A stretch of 64,000 nt of DNA, taken from positions 12,599,307 to 12,663,306 of the forward strand of contig NC_057920.1 of NCBI RefSeq assembly GCF_018873765.1, written 5' to 3'. Each line of letters begins with the position of its first letter. Positions within the stretch are counted from its first letter, which is position 1. Under the pieces are notes generated by a model that worked only from the letters and a program-made list of their open reading frames with translations, did no database searches and was not told where the DNA came from. The DNA comes from Telopea speciosissima (Eukaryota > Streptophyta > Magnoliopsida > Proteales > Proteaceae). Made by a program: the position numbers and the translations under genes. This document shows, piece by piece, positions 12,055 through 32,984 of the stretch.

Positions 12055-14257
12055 ATGGCTGCAGGGACTGATTTTTCGCCCCCATTTACCGTACTAGAAG
12101 GAGGGTACAGCAAGGACAATGCATCTTCCATGGAAGATGAGAATTCCGAGATTTCAGAGAGCTTGAAACAAATGAAGACAGGGAAACCTCCACGGCATCT
12201 CTCAGTTATTCGGAATTGTATCAGCTCTGCTCGGTTGGCCACATCTGATTTGGTGAGTCATTCGGCTATTCTAAAAATTTCTGAGCACCCCCCCCCCACC
12301 CCCCCTCCCTTTTTCTAATAAATTCCTTCACGGTCAATTTAAGCTGAATCCTGTCTTATCCATTTAATGTATCTCTGTATGTTTTGGCTGTTCTTAGCAA
12401 TTATTTTGAAAATGGCTAAAAGTAACTTTTCCTTTCAGCCTTCTCCCCAGGAGCTCAATATAGGCATTGTTGGAATAAAGTCGCCATCAGATGGAAAATC
12501 TGGGTTTTTACCCTTATTTCGTTCAGGAAGCTGTTCTGAGATTGGACCAAAACAGTACATGGAGGATGAACATATCTGTATAGATAATCTTGTTGAACAT
12601 CTTAGTGGGAACATTAACTTCCCTTCTCCAGGAGCTTTCTACGGGGTAATTGATGACTTTTATTACAGATTGAGGCATAATTGGCATTCATCTTCTGCTA
12701 GTATTTATATTTTCTGATAGTTAGCATGTACTGGTGGAGCCCCAATATCTCCTTCTGCCTTGCAATCTTCTGTTAATGGTATCATTTCAGTAATTTTCTT
12801 TCATATAAGCCAAGTTTCAAATGTCTCTTTTGACAGGTGTTTGATGGGCATGGTGGTTCAGATGCAGCATCGTTCATCAAAAAGAACATTCTTAAATTTA
12901 TAGTTGAAGACTCCCACTTCCCCTCTTGCATGGAGACGGCTATTAAGAGTGCTTTTGTGAATGCTGACTATGCTTTTGCTGATGCCTGTACTCTTGACAG
13001 CTCCTCTGGCACCACAGCTCTAACTGCTCTTGTTTTTGGAAGGTAACGAATGAACCTGATTTCCGCTATTCCCCCCCAAACAATAAACACACACTCGCAT
13101 ATAAAGAAGAATAATCTTAGGTTTTTGGTTTATGTTTCCACATAAAGATTACATAGAAAATGTATTCCTTTGTGGGGATTTTGGTGAAAGTCAGCTTGAA
13201 ATGAATAATGAAACTTTGATGCTTTTAATCCAAAGACTAACATTGTAACTTTAGTATGCATCCACATACAAAAATGGCAACAAAAACAAGAAGATGGGTC
13301 CTACCCCAAGCAGTGGACTCATCTTGATGAACATATCCTTTATGAGGAGTTTTGTTTATTTAGACAACTAAAATAAATCCTTCTTGGCGTTGCAATGCAT
13401 GTAGCATGTGTGCTGCAGGCTTGGACCATCATTTGATGGTTGTAACAAAAATTCTTCTAAAATTTGCCTGTCATTACTATCGAATCCAGGCTATTTGTTT
13501 TGTTTATGGTTTGCCCTATTTTTCAACATTAGTGCTGGTTTGAACAACTAATCAAAGCATGGAAATTGTGAGACAATTTTCTATTCGTTGTTCAGGTTTT
13601 TGAGTTCTTGCACCCTGCTTGTGAGGCAGGAATTTAATCTTGAAGCAGGGATGTTGGTTAGACATGCTATTGCCTGACACATACTATTGCCTGTGCAGGA
13701 ACATGCTAATTGCCAATGCTGGCGATTGCCGAGCTGTGTTGGGTAAACGTGGAAGAGCAGTTGAGCTCTCCAAAGATCACAAACCAAATTGTACATCTGA
13801 AAAACTAAGAATCGAGAAGCTAGGTGGCATCGTGTATGATGGCTATCTTAATGGCCAATTGTCGGTGGCACGGGCCCTTGGAGACTGGCACATGAAGGGC
13901 CCCAAGGGGTCAGCATGCCCCTTAAGTGCAGAGCCAGAGTTGCAGGAGACCATCCTGAGTGAGGAAGACGAGTTCCTCATAATGGGTTGTGATGGGCTTT
14001 GGGATGTGATGAGCAGCCAGTGTGCAGTGACAATAGCGAGGAAAGAGTTGATGCTCCATAATGATCCAGAGAGATGCTCAAGGGAGCTGGTGAGGGAGGC
14101 ACTAAAGCGCCAGACGTGTGATAATCTGACAGTGGTTGTTGTTTGTTTCTCTCCAGAGCCACCACCTCGGATAGAGATCCCTAAATCACGGGTGCGGAGG
14201 AGTATATCGGCTGAAGGGCTGAATTTTCTAAAGGGTGTTTTGGACAGTAATGAGTGA
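12055..14257 (+). CDS. Protein phosphatase 2C (PPM family, Ser/Thr phosphatase)
   Basis: Four exons, 12055-12252, 12439-12645, 12837-13042 and 13699-14257, give 389 residues. The enzyme removes phosphate from Ser/Thr using two metal ions. Motifs in order: [18 protein letters not shown] near residue 90 (metal-binding aspartate in MED), [14 protein letters not shown] near 135 (DGHGG metal site), [60 protein letters not shown] and CDNLTVVVV near the end. All aspartates of the PPM core that I can check are present. The closest group seems to be the plant PP2C27/PP2C22-type cytosolic or nuclear enzymes, without a regulatory or membrane domain. An in-frame upstream ATG at 11905 exists, but its extension looks like translated leader; the ATG at 12055 (AAACATGGCTG) gives the usual short N-terminus. 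The 3' UTR probably runs past 14500. Confidence 0.93.
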
Positions 14258-16364
14258 AAAAAGAGAATGATGCTTGGCGGCCTGTATAAAGATTTAAAGA
14301 AAGGAATGGAAGAGGATTTGGAGTTTACCACTGGTGGTGGAGTTGGGTCGATGAATATGGACTTTTTCGAGGCTGCTATGCTCCTTGGCCCGGGCTGTAA
14401 GTTTGTAAGTCTTCCCTCATTCATTCAGGGGAATAAAAAGATGATTTCAGATGTAATACATTTTTTGCGATTAAGAAAAAGCCTGTACATCTGAATCAGA
14501 TTATTTTTTTTATGAAATCAATTGAAAGGCCTAAGCTATTTCATTGTGGTTCCTTGTTCCGCCCAACAGGTGCATGTTTCTATACTCCTCTGCGTCTCAA
14601 AGCAAGCTGGAAGAGATGGTGTCTGATTCTGTCATTGGACTCTATCCGCTGCTGACAGCTTGGTATTGTTGTACCATGTTCTTACAAAATTAGTATTTCC
14701 ATTTTAATATTCCATCTTTGGAACTGTTAATCTAATAATCCTATTGTATACAACGGCTGGATTTTCCACATCAACATCCTTCCACATTGCATAATCAAGT
14801 GTATAGTGATTTAGTTCTAAACTTTTTTTTTTCCCATTCTTGATAAAAAAACCTTCAATGCTATAAAATATATCATTTACTTTCCCTGGAAAATTGGCAT
14901 GATCTCAAGAAGTAACTCTTGAGTTGCACTAAAAAAATTCATCAATGCTGTTAAAAAAACAAAAAATGTCTATTTCTTCCCTTCTATTTAAACTTTAAAG
15001 TTGGTACCACTAATTGCTAGTTAGGGATTGACTCATCTCTTTGTTTGTTACACATACTCTCCCTCCCCCCCCCCCCCCCCACCAAGTAGGTGATTCTCAT
15101 GAATCCTTCACGGTTACCCATCTTGTGGGTTGTACCATTTGAGTGATATGTGGGGAAGGCTAATTGAGACAGTTTCCCTTCACCCACGACGGGGGAGGTA
15201 TAATGCATTAATGGTGTGGGATGAGGATCTTAATGAAGGTAGATGCATTTTCATCCTATGGGGGGAGTATTAATGACTGTTAGATCGTTTGTTTTCTTTC
15301 CTTCACCCATGGTGGTGGAAAACTTTCTCCGTATATTTAGGCCTTGGTGGCCTAGATTGTTGATCTATAAGAAGTCACGGATTCTTTTATACGATCTAAG
15401 AAGAATCTGTGGGGATTGGGGAACCTTATGAATCGTAAGTTGATGCTTGGGAAATAAGTAGTGTCAAATCTAAGTCATTTCGGATACCAAAGGAGTTGGT
15501 GCTTGGGAAGAGCTTACAGAATTCAATCAAGTAGAATGATTCTTATCAATCTTCTCTTTTTACATGCAATGTGAGGCACATATTTAGTTAGGGTCCATTT
15601 GGTTGCAAAGGAAATTAAAGAAAAAGGAATATGAAATTTTCAAACCTAAAAAAAGGGAACTTTTGCATTTACTACTTGGGAAAAAGAACGTTGTCTCATG
15701 TGATTTCTACACCTAGATACAGGAACGTGTGAAATTTTCGTCCACCCACTGAAATAAAAAATCTCAGTCATGTTGATGCCCTTGCACATGCTCTCATAGG
15801 CCCATACGCTAGGGATCTCTTGCCCTTATTACCCAACATTAATGTATGAATTGCTTAAGTTTTTTACCACATTTAGTCATGGTATACAAAGTTGGGTTCC
15901 ATTTTCTCCAGAATTAATTACAATGTATATGCAGTTCATTTTCATTGTGATTGATGTGGTTGATCTCTTTCTTCATTTTTACACTATTTCCCTAGGCCGA
16001 TTTTTAGGGTTCAGATCGATTCTGGCAGATTTCCTTGAGAAACAGGACCAAGATAACTCGTCTAATTCACATTTCAAGAAATTTCGATATTAATGCAGCA
16101 TGAAAATGTATATTTCAAAAAAGTATTCCCTAATCCAAAATGTGAATTCTCATAATTCTGTTTTATTTTTGGTACGAAAAGCCCCGGAAGTGGGTCAGCT
16201 TTATAAGTTTACAAAGGGTTTCAAGCCCAAATAAAGGTAACTCAAAGCCCATTTAGAGATAACATGGGCACAAACATCCTCCTCTCTTTTTACAAAAGAG
16301 AGATAAAATCAAAAGAAGGCAAAAGAAGACTAATATCCGTCATAATGATTGAGACTTCAATTAG
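14258..16364. other. PP2C 3' region and spacer
   Basis: The first 300-450 bases are probably 3' UTR. A C-run of about 17 lies near 15064-15082. At about 15590-15690 there is one end of a PIF-like element (GGTCCATTTGGTTGCAA, AGGAAATTAAAG) resembling the ends of the element at 57.5 kb; its partner end was not found. No gene recognised. Confidence 0.45.
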
Positions 16365-16522
16365 AAGGGCGTAACCAGTGCACGAGGTTCCCACCACTGT
16401 AGGGTCTGGAGAGGGTCATAATATACGCAACATTACCCCTGCTTTTGTAGAGAGTCTGGTAACAGACTCAAATTCATGGCCACTTGGTCACAATAGAACA
16501 ACCTTATCGTTGCACCGAGGGT
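16365..16522 (-). mobile_element. Au-type SINE, older copy
   Basis: Read on the minus strand it begins with CCTCGGTGCAACGATAAGG, then has the tRNA-like B-box region, a GTTACCAGACTC stretch, GCAGGGGTAATG and a 3' part GGGAACCTCGTGCACTGG. This matches the tRNA-derived Au SINE family. It is more diverged than the copy at 25.7 kb. No clear target duplication. It sits next to the 3' end of a LINE relic on the same strand. Confidence 0.75.
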
Positions 16523-16539
16523 TGTCTCAGAGGGTCCAA

Positions 16540-17420
16540 TAAAAAGTGGATACGAATTTGGCAGTTAAAATGGAGAACCCTTTAAATGCCATTGCCACGA
16601 GCTACCTTCAATCCCAATTGGATTGCTTTAGTTTCCCCTACAATGGTTGAGCTAGGGAAGACCTGCTCAATTGCTACCATGAATAGGCTCCCAGAAGCAT
16701 TAAGGACCAGAGGTCACATATTCATTGCTCGAGGTCTTTGGGACAAAGAAGCATCAGTAAAGATATGATACGATCTTGAAGCCCACCGGGTAGGGGGCTG
16801 CACTGAGGGAGATGAACCGCTAACACTGGATGAAGAAAGAACTGATAACATCTTAGTCTCACACTTGCTCACCCTTTCCAACCAAGGGCGAAAAGCAGGG
16901 ATATTCTTCTGAAAGGCCATAGCATTTCGTCTCTTCCAAATCTCCCAAATAATAACTACCTGTGTAGAAAAGCAAGTTGCTCTTTCCTCATTAAGCAGAG
17001 CAGCCGAACCCAATGCAAGAGCTAATTTGAGATAGGTCAACCAGAGTGAGACAAGGCTTGCAAAGAAACACACGAGGCAAACCATGCCTGCAACTCTGCA
17101 AGGCATGGGGGCATTGCATCAAAGCATGTTCAACAGTCTCAAGAGCACACCCACAATAAGGACAAATGTTAGAAATAACCACATTCCCACACTGAAGGTT
17201 AGCCAGGACCCCAATGGCATTTAGGTAGGCTTTTCAAATGAAATTCTGAACCTTTGGGGGGGGGGGGATTCTAATGGACCAAATGATCTTTCAAACTACC
17301 TTAGGAGTAAGGACAACTCTCCAACTCGAAGATGTGAAAGGAGTATTGAGAGAAGCTCTCAATCGATATGCAAACCTCACATAGAAAAGCACCTTTGAAT
17401 GAGGACCCCAACAAATCCTA
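16540..17420 (-). mobile_element. LINE relic: zinc-binding region and RNase H-like 3' part
   Basis: Minus-strand pieces read PKVQNFI then KAYLNAIGVLANLQ, CPYCGCALETVEHALMQCPHA (reverse-transcriptase zinc-binding domain with CxxC and HxxxxxC), IIWEIWKRRNAMAFQ and an RNase H-like stretch FTDASLS, then LVLNASGSLF, GETKAIQLGLKVA. The pieces are in several frames with stops between, so it is dead. The reverse transcriptase proper is absent. A run of about 13 G lies at 17255-17268. Confidence 0.7.
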
Positions 17421-17499
17421 CCATGTCCACATTAAGACTCTTTTGTTCCTAGGATCGGTCCTAACACCATATTTCTCGTACATGGAGGATTAGGAGCCC

Positions 17500-17711
17500 G
17501 GAAAAAATTTTGCTGCTACACTTGTAGCAAGAATGTTCCTGCTACAAGGGTGGCAGCCAAGAAAATGGAATAATTCACTTTCTCATTGGGTTCATAAATA
17601 CCCTCCTAGGTTTTAGTATTTTCTAAAATACCCTTTAAGATCCCATTTCTTTGGCTGCCAGCATTGTAGCAAGAACATTCCTACTACTAATGTAGCAGCA
17701 AAATTTCGTTC
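17500..17711. mobile_element. Fold-back MITE flanked by AGCCC
   Basis: A 212-bp element whose arms are inverted copies: ATTTTGCTGCTACA, AGAATGTTC, GCTACAA and GGCAGCCAA on the left recur inverted on the right over about 70 bp. The pentamer AGCCC lies directly outside both ends (17495-17499 and 17712-17716). No coding sequence. Superfamily not assigned. Confidence 0.65.
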
Positions 17712-18600
17712 AGCCCTGCCCACTATATTGGCTTTTGCTACACACACACCATTGTTTTGTCATTTTCCTTCAGCAGTAGTATATGGCTATATGCCTCATG
17801 GAGATTTAAAATGTGGTCCATAGTATTGCAACAAAACCTCATCTTTTTTTTTAACTTACATGCCAAGCATGTGACCAACGCAATATGGGCATGTCTCTCC
17901 AGTCACGTTACGTTAAAGAAAAGTACAGTCACCAATGGCTGTCAATGTCTACCCCCTATTTTAGAATGACAAAAAATACCTCCATTGTTTTGTGGTACCA
18001 TATGGAAACCATTTGAACCCCTCACTCAAAGAATTCTCCCTTGTCATTGGTGAAGGAAAACTCGATTATTTTCATATGACTAACAAGGTTCCATGGTCAT
18101 GCAAGTTAGTAATAAATAAGGGAAAGGAAGTGCACGACCATTGTGCAAATTCTTGATAATGTTCTTTCACATCTCACTAGTGGACTTCACACATTCTCTT
18201 CAATAAAATGCCTTCTAATAGACGATTCATCACTCATCCCCCCTATTGATGTTAAATTGCACCCTGACATTGTGGGGAACCTCTCCCCATAAAGCTAATA
18301 AAAAATAAAAACAAATGGATCTTGCTTGGTGTAACCATGGTTGGTTACACTGAACCTAATATCATAATAGTTTTGGACAAAACCTGCTTCAATTCGATTG
18401 TTTTTGTACAATAGGTATTTTAGATAGTTAAAATGTAAGCCTCATTATCGGTGTTTGGCTTTAGGACCTGCAGAGGAAAACTTTCTCCTTTGCTTTATAT
18501 ATAAAAGAATTTTGTCTTTTATATTTTTTATAGGTATAGATCTGCCTTAACTTTTTTTTTTCGATAATAAGATATGCCTTAACTCAAAACATATTTCCTT

Positions 18601-18760
18601 AAAGAAAAGTATTTTTCTGCATGGGAGTGTGACCCATTCCCATGTTTTTATCTCTCTCTTCTTCAAAACAAGAGGGCAAATGTATCTTTTCATATGAGGA
18701 GAAAACCGAAAAAAGATAGACTCAAGGGAATCACTCTAGGATAAAATTCTTTTTCCCTTC
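18601..18760. mobile_element. Fold-back MITE, family A, copy 2 (degraded)
   Basis: Recognisable by GGGAGTGTGACCCATTCCCATG on the left (mismatched relative to other copies), the shared TTTTATCTCTCTCTTCTTC, the TATCTTTTCATATGAGGAG centre and a decayed right arm. The arms no longer pair well, so this is one of the older copies. Confidence 0.55.
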
Positions 18761-19784
18761 CTTTAAAATAAGGGGATAGTGTTTACCATGTCGCCAATAT
18801 GGGAAGGAATGTGTATTTTGCATGCCATACCAATTAATGCCATGAAAAAGATATCATCCACTCACGTTTTAGAATACATGAAAAAATTCATGAGACATTC
18901 GCATCACGATATTTTTCTTCTCTTAAAAAGGTTAAAATAAGTCTACATCAAAAGCTCATCCATGATAGAAATAATCTTTTCATCCATCATGATGTGACTT
19001 TATCTTGAATTTTTTAGGAGGTGACTTTCATTATTAATTACTTCCCCTTTTACTTTATAGAGGTTGAATTTACATTTTTCCTTTTACCCAAAAAAAATAG
19101 AATTTATATTTTTCTCCTTTATATTTTGTTTTGCGTTTTAATCATATTTTACTGTAATCCTCTCAAACGAACGGATAAAACACTTATTTTTGCTTCACAT
19201 TTTAAACACCATAAACACCACATGTATCTTATGTAAGGGTTCATCAAAAAATACTTCATTAAGAAGTGAAGTTCTCTTTTACCAATAAATTAAAAAAAAA
19301 AATGAGATTTCCAATTCAGAACAAACTCAATGTCAATGTCAACGTCAATTCCTGAGATTTTTAATTCAAAACAAATACAAGTGTAAGAGTATTATTTTAA
19401 TAAAATTTTCATTTAAAAAGTAAATTAACAAGAAAAAAAAATCCTTAGGCAGTTAACGTGTATAGAATATATACCAATAAGGAAGTATAAGACTTGTCCT
19501 AATTAAAATATAACCATATCGAATCAATTGTTTATGCTGATACAGTTCCCTATGGAAAAACTAATTCTTATTCTTATTATTTTTTCTTGAAACTTATAAT
19601 GGGTTGTAGAATATTTTTACATTAATGTTGGATGTTATAGTTGTTTTGAACATTAGTGTACTGTTTTACCAAAAAAATAAAACATTAGTGTATTATTGTT
19701 TGTTTTTTGTCCCATTTATTTAAAATCAACAAAAATTGTACTATTCTTTCCTATTTTTTTTTACCGTTCTCTATTTATTTTTTT
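18761..19784. other. AT-rich spacer
   Basis: No gene, repeat family or regulatory signal that I can support. Confidence 0.5.
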
Positions 19785-19880
19785 GAGAAATCGTTTTCTG
19801 TGCTGGAGTATGGCCTATACTAGCATTCCCATGTGTCTATCTCTCTCTTCCTCAAAACAAAAAGGTATAAATGTCTTTTC

Positions 19881-19929
<49 letters not shown>

Positions 19930-19978
19930 GAATGAGAATGCGGTGTAGACCACAATCCCGTGTAGAGTTCTTTTTTCC
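19785..19978. mobile_element. Fold-back MITE, family A, copy 3, with expanded GA repeat
   Basis: It keeps the family arms (GGAGTATGGCCTATACTAGC and the right-hand TGTAGACCACAATCC), but the internal GAGAGAGATAGA word has grown into an uninterrupted GA run of about 44 bases at 19885-19928. The length is correspondingly greater than in the sister copies. Confidence 0.65.
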
Positions 19979-20039
19979 TTTTTTTATCATATAGTTTAAA
20001 ATTTTGTACCATTTAGAATTAGTACCATCCATTTCCACG

Positions 20040-20165
20040 CAGCTCTTGTGCCCTGACATGGGGGTGCATAAAATGACCACTGCATCCCTGATCATTTCTG
20101 GGGTTCTGGGGTTATAACGGTCATTTTATGCACCCCTATGTGAAGGCGAGGAATGGCATGCGTTG
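20040..20165. repeat. Small inverted-repeat element
   Basis: ACATGGGGGTGCATAAAATG and ACATAGGGGTGCATAAAATG face each other about 45 bp apart, with weaker pairing further out. It looks like a short fold-back MITE. No target duplication recognised. Confidence 0.45.
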
Positions 20166-21412
20166 CACAACCGAATGATGTTCTTTCTCCCTTTTTTTAT
20201 CATATTTTTACTATGGTCTATACAAGTATTGAATTATATGACCCACCATTACCATTTCATAGTATTCTCTCTCTCTCTGTCGGACAGGACACCTCCTTTG
20301 AAATTCCAGAGTCCAGACAAGCGGTCCTCTAGACTTCTCTATCTTAACTTGTTGGGAATTTGATCGGGGCCTTGAATTTGGACCACACCACCAGACACCA
20401 GTCACACCACAGGTCACATGGTCTCATCTTGCTCTGCCTTTCTTTGGTTTGGCTTTCTGCAGCCATGCAAGCTAACATTCATTTCCAATGTTTTTTTTTC
20501 TTCTTCAGGGGATTATTCAATATCGATACGTCATTATATTACACAGTTTTGTCAATCATTCCATAGTCCGACCTATTCTCCTTCTTCTTCTTCTTCTCTT
20601 TTGCTTTGTACCCATTTTTACTCTTAATTTCATCAACTTGCTTCCATGGTTCCACCACCACTACCATCGCCATGACTATTATCGAAGATGCCATGGGGAC
20701 CCATATCAGCACTAGTGTTTTTCTTTTATAATTTTATATTTCCTTCGTTCCTCTGCCTTTTTTGCTCCCCTAAATTTGTTAATCCCAGTTCCCACTCAAC
20801 CATGCCAGTCCAAGCTCACTTTGTGATTGCCAATTGAACCCTCACTATGTTTCAGATGCAAGTTGTAAGTTTGTAATCCAACCCTCCATCAACTTCATTC
20901 TGTTTCCTGCTTCGCTGGGTCGATTCTCTTCTTGCCAATGGAATGTGATCACTTCTGCGTTTCATAGGTGATTTAACTCTGTGATTTCAAGAGGTTTGTC
21001 TTTTCGCTTGTTCTTACTTTTTTTTTCAACACTTCTTAAATTGGAAACAAATAGAATTCTCGAACTTTGTCCGATTAATGCGTCCTCTCTTTATTCTAAA
21101 AGGAAGTAAGGCGATAATTTGCCCTTTTACTTGTTGGATGTTTGTTTTCATTTTTGGGTTTCGACGTTTGGATTGCAGCTTATGTTAAGATTTCCAATGG
21201 TGTTTTTATCTTTCCGACCCATACTCAAATTTTCTTTTACTGAGTTTTGAATTTCAAATTTCTTATTCTTTCCCATATATGTGTAAGTTCTAAGATCCTT
21301 ATTCCTATTCTATTCTGGGTTTTCAGTCACTGATCTCATTCTGGAAATTTGTCTTCGTTTTCATTTCTGAAACAGGGGGCATATAGTGTCCGTGTCGGCA
21401 TTACATTTCACC
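20166..21412 (+). promoter_or_regulatory. Upstream and leader region of the first GLR gene
   Basis: Pyrimidine-rich, with CTT repeats near 20580-20600. The segment TTTCTGAAACAG ending at 21375 is a good splice acceptor, so the 5' UTR probably contains an intron that ends 37 bases before the ATG. I could not identify the transcription start. Confidence 0.3.
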
Positions 21413-25539
<4,127 letters not shown>

Positions 25540-25709
25540 CTCAATTATTAGTTTTGCCAGACCACAAAGATTTTAAAGATTTTGTCAATTCTCTTGTAGA
25601 TTCTGAGTATGCAATCCAATTTGTACCCTGTTATGAAATTCCTGACTTGTACAACCAAAAAGGAGAAAAAAAATCCTGACTGCAAGTTGCAATTAAGTAG
25701 CATAGCATA

Positions 25710-25876
25710 AAAAGGGGTACCCTGTCCACGAGGCTCCCGCAACTGCGGGGTCTGGGGAGGGTCGTAATATACACAGCCTTACCCCTGCTTTCACAGAGAA
25801 ACTGTTTCCAGACTCGAATCTGTGACCATTTGGTCACAATGGAGCAACCTTTCCATTGCACCAAGGCCCGACCTCT
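25710..25876 (-). mobile_element. Au-type SINE with 19-bp target duplication
   Basis: On the minus strand it reads GGGCCTTGGTGCAATGG (A-box end), GGTCACAGATTCGAGTC (B box), AAGCAGGGGTAAGGCTG and GGGAGCCTCGTGGACAGGG, then a short T-run: a full-length Au SINE. It is flanked by AATTAAGTAGCATAGCATA (25691-25709) and AATTAACTAGCATAGCATA (25877-25895), one mismatch in 19, a clear target duplication. It lies about 170 bp after the stop of the first GLR gene, perhaps in or near its 3' UTR. Confidence 0.9.
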
Positions 25877-25895
25877 AATTAACTAGCATAGCATA

Positions 25896-27053
25896 GCATC
25901 CAGATTCCAGAAACAGGATCTTCCATGAAAATCTATTAATTTGCATGTTCAGTGAACAAGGATACTTCTCATGTCCATTACATATTGGCATGAGAAACAG
26001 GGTAGCTTATAAGGTGGTTATGATAGATAATATGGTATGTTGCCCTTGGTGCTGGCTTCCCCTTGGCATGGGTTTGATGTTTTGGAGCACTTCAAAAAGT
26101 GACTATCAGAATTCCTTCATATTCATGCAAGAAAGATCTTCCATTTTACAGAAACTGTGGAAAGAACTGAACGAGACAATAAATGGAGTAGTGAAGGGTT
26201 TGATAATTAAAACCAGATGGTTGGTTGTGTAATTTTGGTCATACATCTGAATATCTTGGTTTAATCCCTTATTTCAAACATTGTAGTGTTGTACCTGAAG
26301 CATTTTCTGTTCATTGTACAGAAAGAAAAGAAACTGATTCATTTCCAGTATGAAATGTAGATATATGAGTGATCCTATGGTTGTAATCACCATCTACTCA
26401 AGCATCCAATGGAATTAATGGAGTGTGGGTGTGACCTATCTCCTCCTGTAAGGTCAGAGGAGAAGACCAATAATACACACGTGTTTGTCATTTTTAGTTC
26501 TAGCTTTAGCAGAGAAGATCCATGCCACAAGACAGCAACATTGCAACATTTTCTTAACTTTTCTGAGTGGAGATTGGGACCATCATCAAAAGTCAAATTT
26601 GTGAGAGAAAAGAGAAGGAGAGTGGAGAAATCAAATTTGCTTCGTTGTGAATCTAACTTCTGACATGGCCCACCTGCAACACAACCTCCAAGAACAATGG
26701 ATGAATGGTGGAACCTCACCTCTATCTCAGTATCTTGATTTTCTTCCTGACCACACCTCTTGCCGATCTTGGCATCGAGACCCTCTATGTGTGCAACTGT
26801 GGAACACAATCTCCAAAATTCCATTCAGTGAAATCCTTCCACTCATCAAATCGACCAAGAGTCCAAAACTCGCACCATTAAACAAAAAGGAAGCAAACAG
26901 GGTGAACAAATCGGGTTTTATGATTAAACCCACATTTTTGTTCCTTAACTTTATCCCTTTCATACAAAGCTTGAAGCTTTGGCCTTTTGCGCGGGAAAAA
27001 GAAAAAGGTTTGGTACTTCAGGTGGGTGGGTGGGTGGGTGGGGAAGTAAAGAG

Positions 27054-27087
<34 letters not shown>

Positions 27088-28324
27088 GTCCCATTCCCAT
27101 ATGCAGAACAATAGCAAGCATCTGCAGATTTTTTAGAAGGAGCCCTTTCTGTGGAAGAAACTAGAAACTGTACTACGGTACCCAAACGCAAGTGAAACTA
27201 GATAGTCCACAAGAGTTGCTTTCACCAAATAACCCTATTTCATCCGAAGTCAGACATGTTAAAAGAGGAAAAGGTAGTCTCTCTTCTTTCATCCTCTATG
27301 ACCCTTCTTCCCTAGTCCCTACCAAAATCAAAACCCTACACCACCGCCATTAGTCACTCAATTCATCATCACCACCACCACTACCACCATCGTCGTACTC
27401 ATCATTTGTCATCATCAGCCTCCATTAAGGGTTCCATTTTTCAGAACTAGTGCTCTCTCCATTTCTTGCTTAAAATTCGTAGATTCGTTCAACATGGATT
27501 CCCATATCTTTCAATTTTAAACACGCCATTAACAACGAGATACTGTGCTGAAGAAAAAGCTCTTGGTAACTTCCATAATACTTGTGTGGGGGATTCAATT
27601 GACTTCAATTTTTTTTCTTTTACAAAGAATACTTGCTTGTGGGTAAGTTATCCTTTCTCCATCTTTAAGTATCTGTATCTCTAATATTTAATGGAAAGTG
27701 GAGCTGCTGAGTGCAAACCGCCTTACTTCCTTTTCATCTGAGCTCAAACTTTCCATTTTTTTTTTGGGAGGTTTAATGTGATAGCTCTCTTTTCTCATTT
27801 GTTTATTTCTCGGTTTTTATGGAATATGGGTTGTTCCCAAATAGGCATCTCCTCTTTTCAGAACGAGTGGACTTTTGCCTTTCTACTCCACTATGATTTA
27901 TCCGCTCTGGGTTGAGTGTTACCTAGTTCGACCCCAAAAGAACTTGAGAGACGGTTCTTGTTTATTGGTTAGTATTAGAGGACACTTGCTCTTTTGATTT
28001 CCTTGCTTCTGGGTTTAGGTCTACACTGAAACCACAACCAACTTTTATTTCGTTGCCAGTTTTGGATCTTGAGCTGAACAGACCTGATTTCTGTTCCTGT
28101 TTTTCTAATTGCTTGACTAGATTTTTGAGCTCTTAAAATTTCCTCTTCTTTTATGAGTTTGTAACTAACTTCTGAACTGCTTGTTCTGTTTTTGGTTATT
28201 CAGATTTTCCCTGTGGTGGGTTTTTGTTTAGTGTCTTATTGTTTTACCTTCTTCTTGGATTAGTGGGTTTCATGTGCCTCCGGAAGCAGAGAAAATCCAT
28301 TGTGTTATTCGTCATATAATCACC
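25896..28324. other. Spacer, promoter and leader between the two GLR genes
   Basis: No gene recognised. At 27020-27042 there are repeated GGTGGGTGG units on the plus strand, followed at 27056-27085 by a CT run. The last several hundred bases before 28325 are T-rich and pyrimidine-rich, like a plant leader, and may hold a 5' UTR intron. CACCAC/ATC repeats occur near 27365-27400. Confidence 0.4.

Positions 28325-32984
<4,660 letters not shown>

Noticed and set aside
13843-14424. 193-codon minus-strand open frame opposite the last PP2C exon
   Set aside because: Antisense shadow of a conserved coding exon.
14267-14494. 75-codon open frame after the PP2C stop
   Set aside because: Lies in the expected 3' UTR and shows no family similarity.
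19815-20095. Minus-strand frames with long Ser-Leu runs
   Set aside because: Produced by the GA microsatellite inside a MITE.
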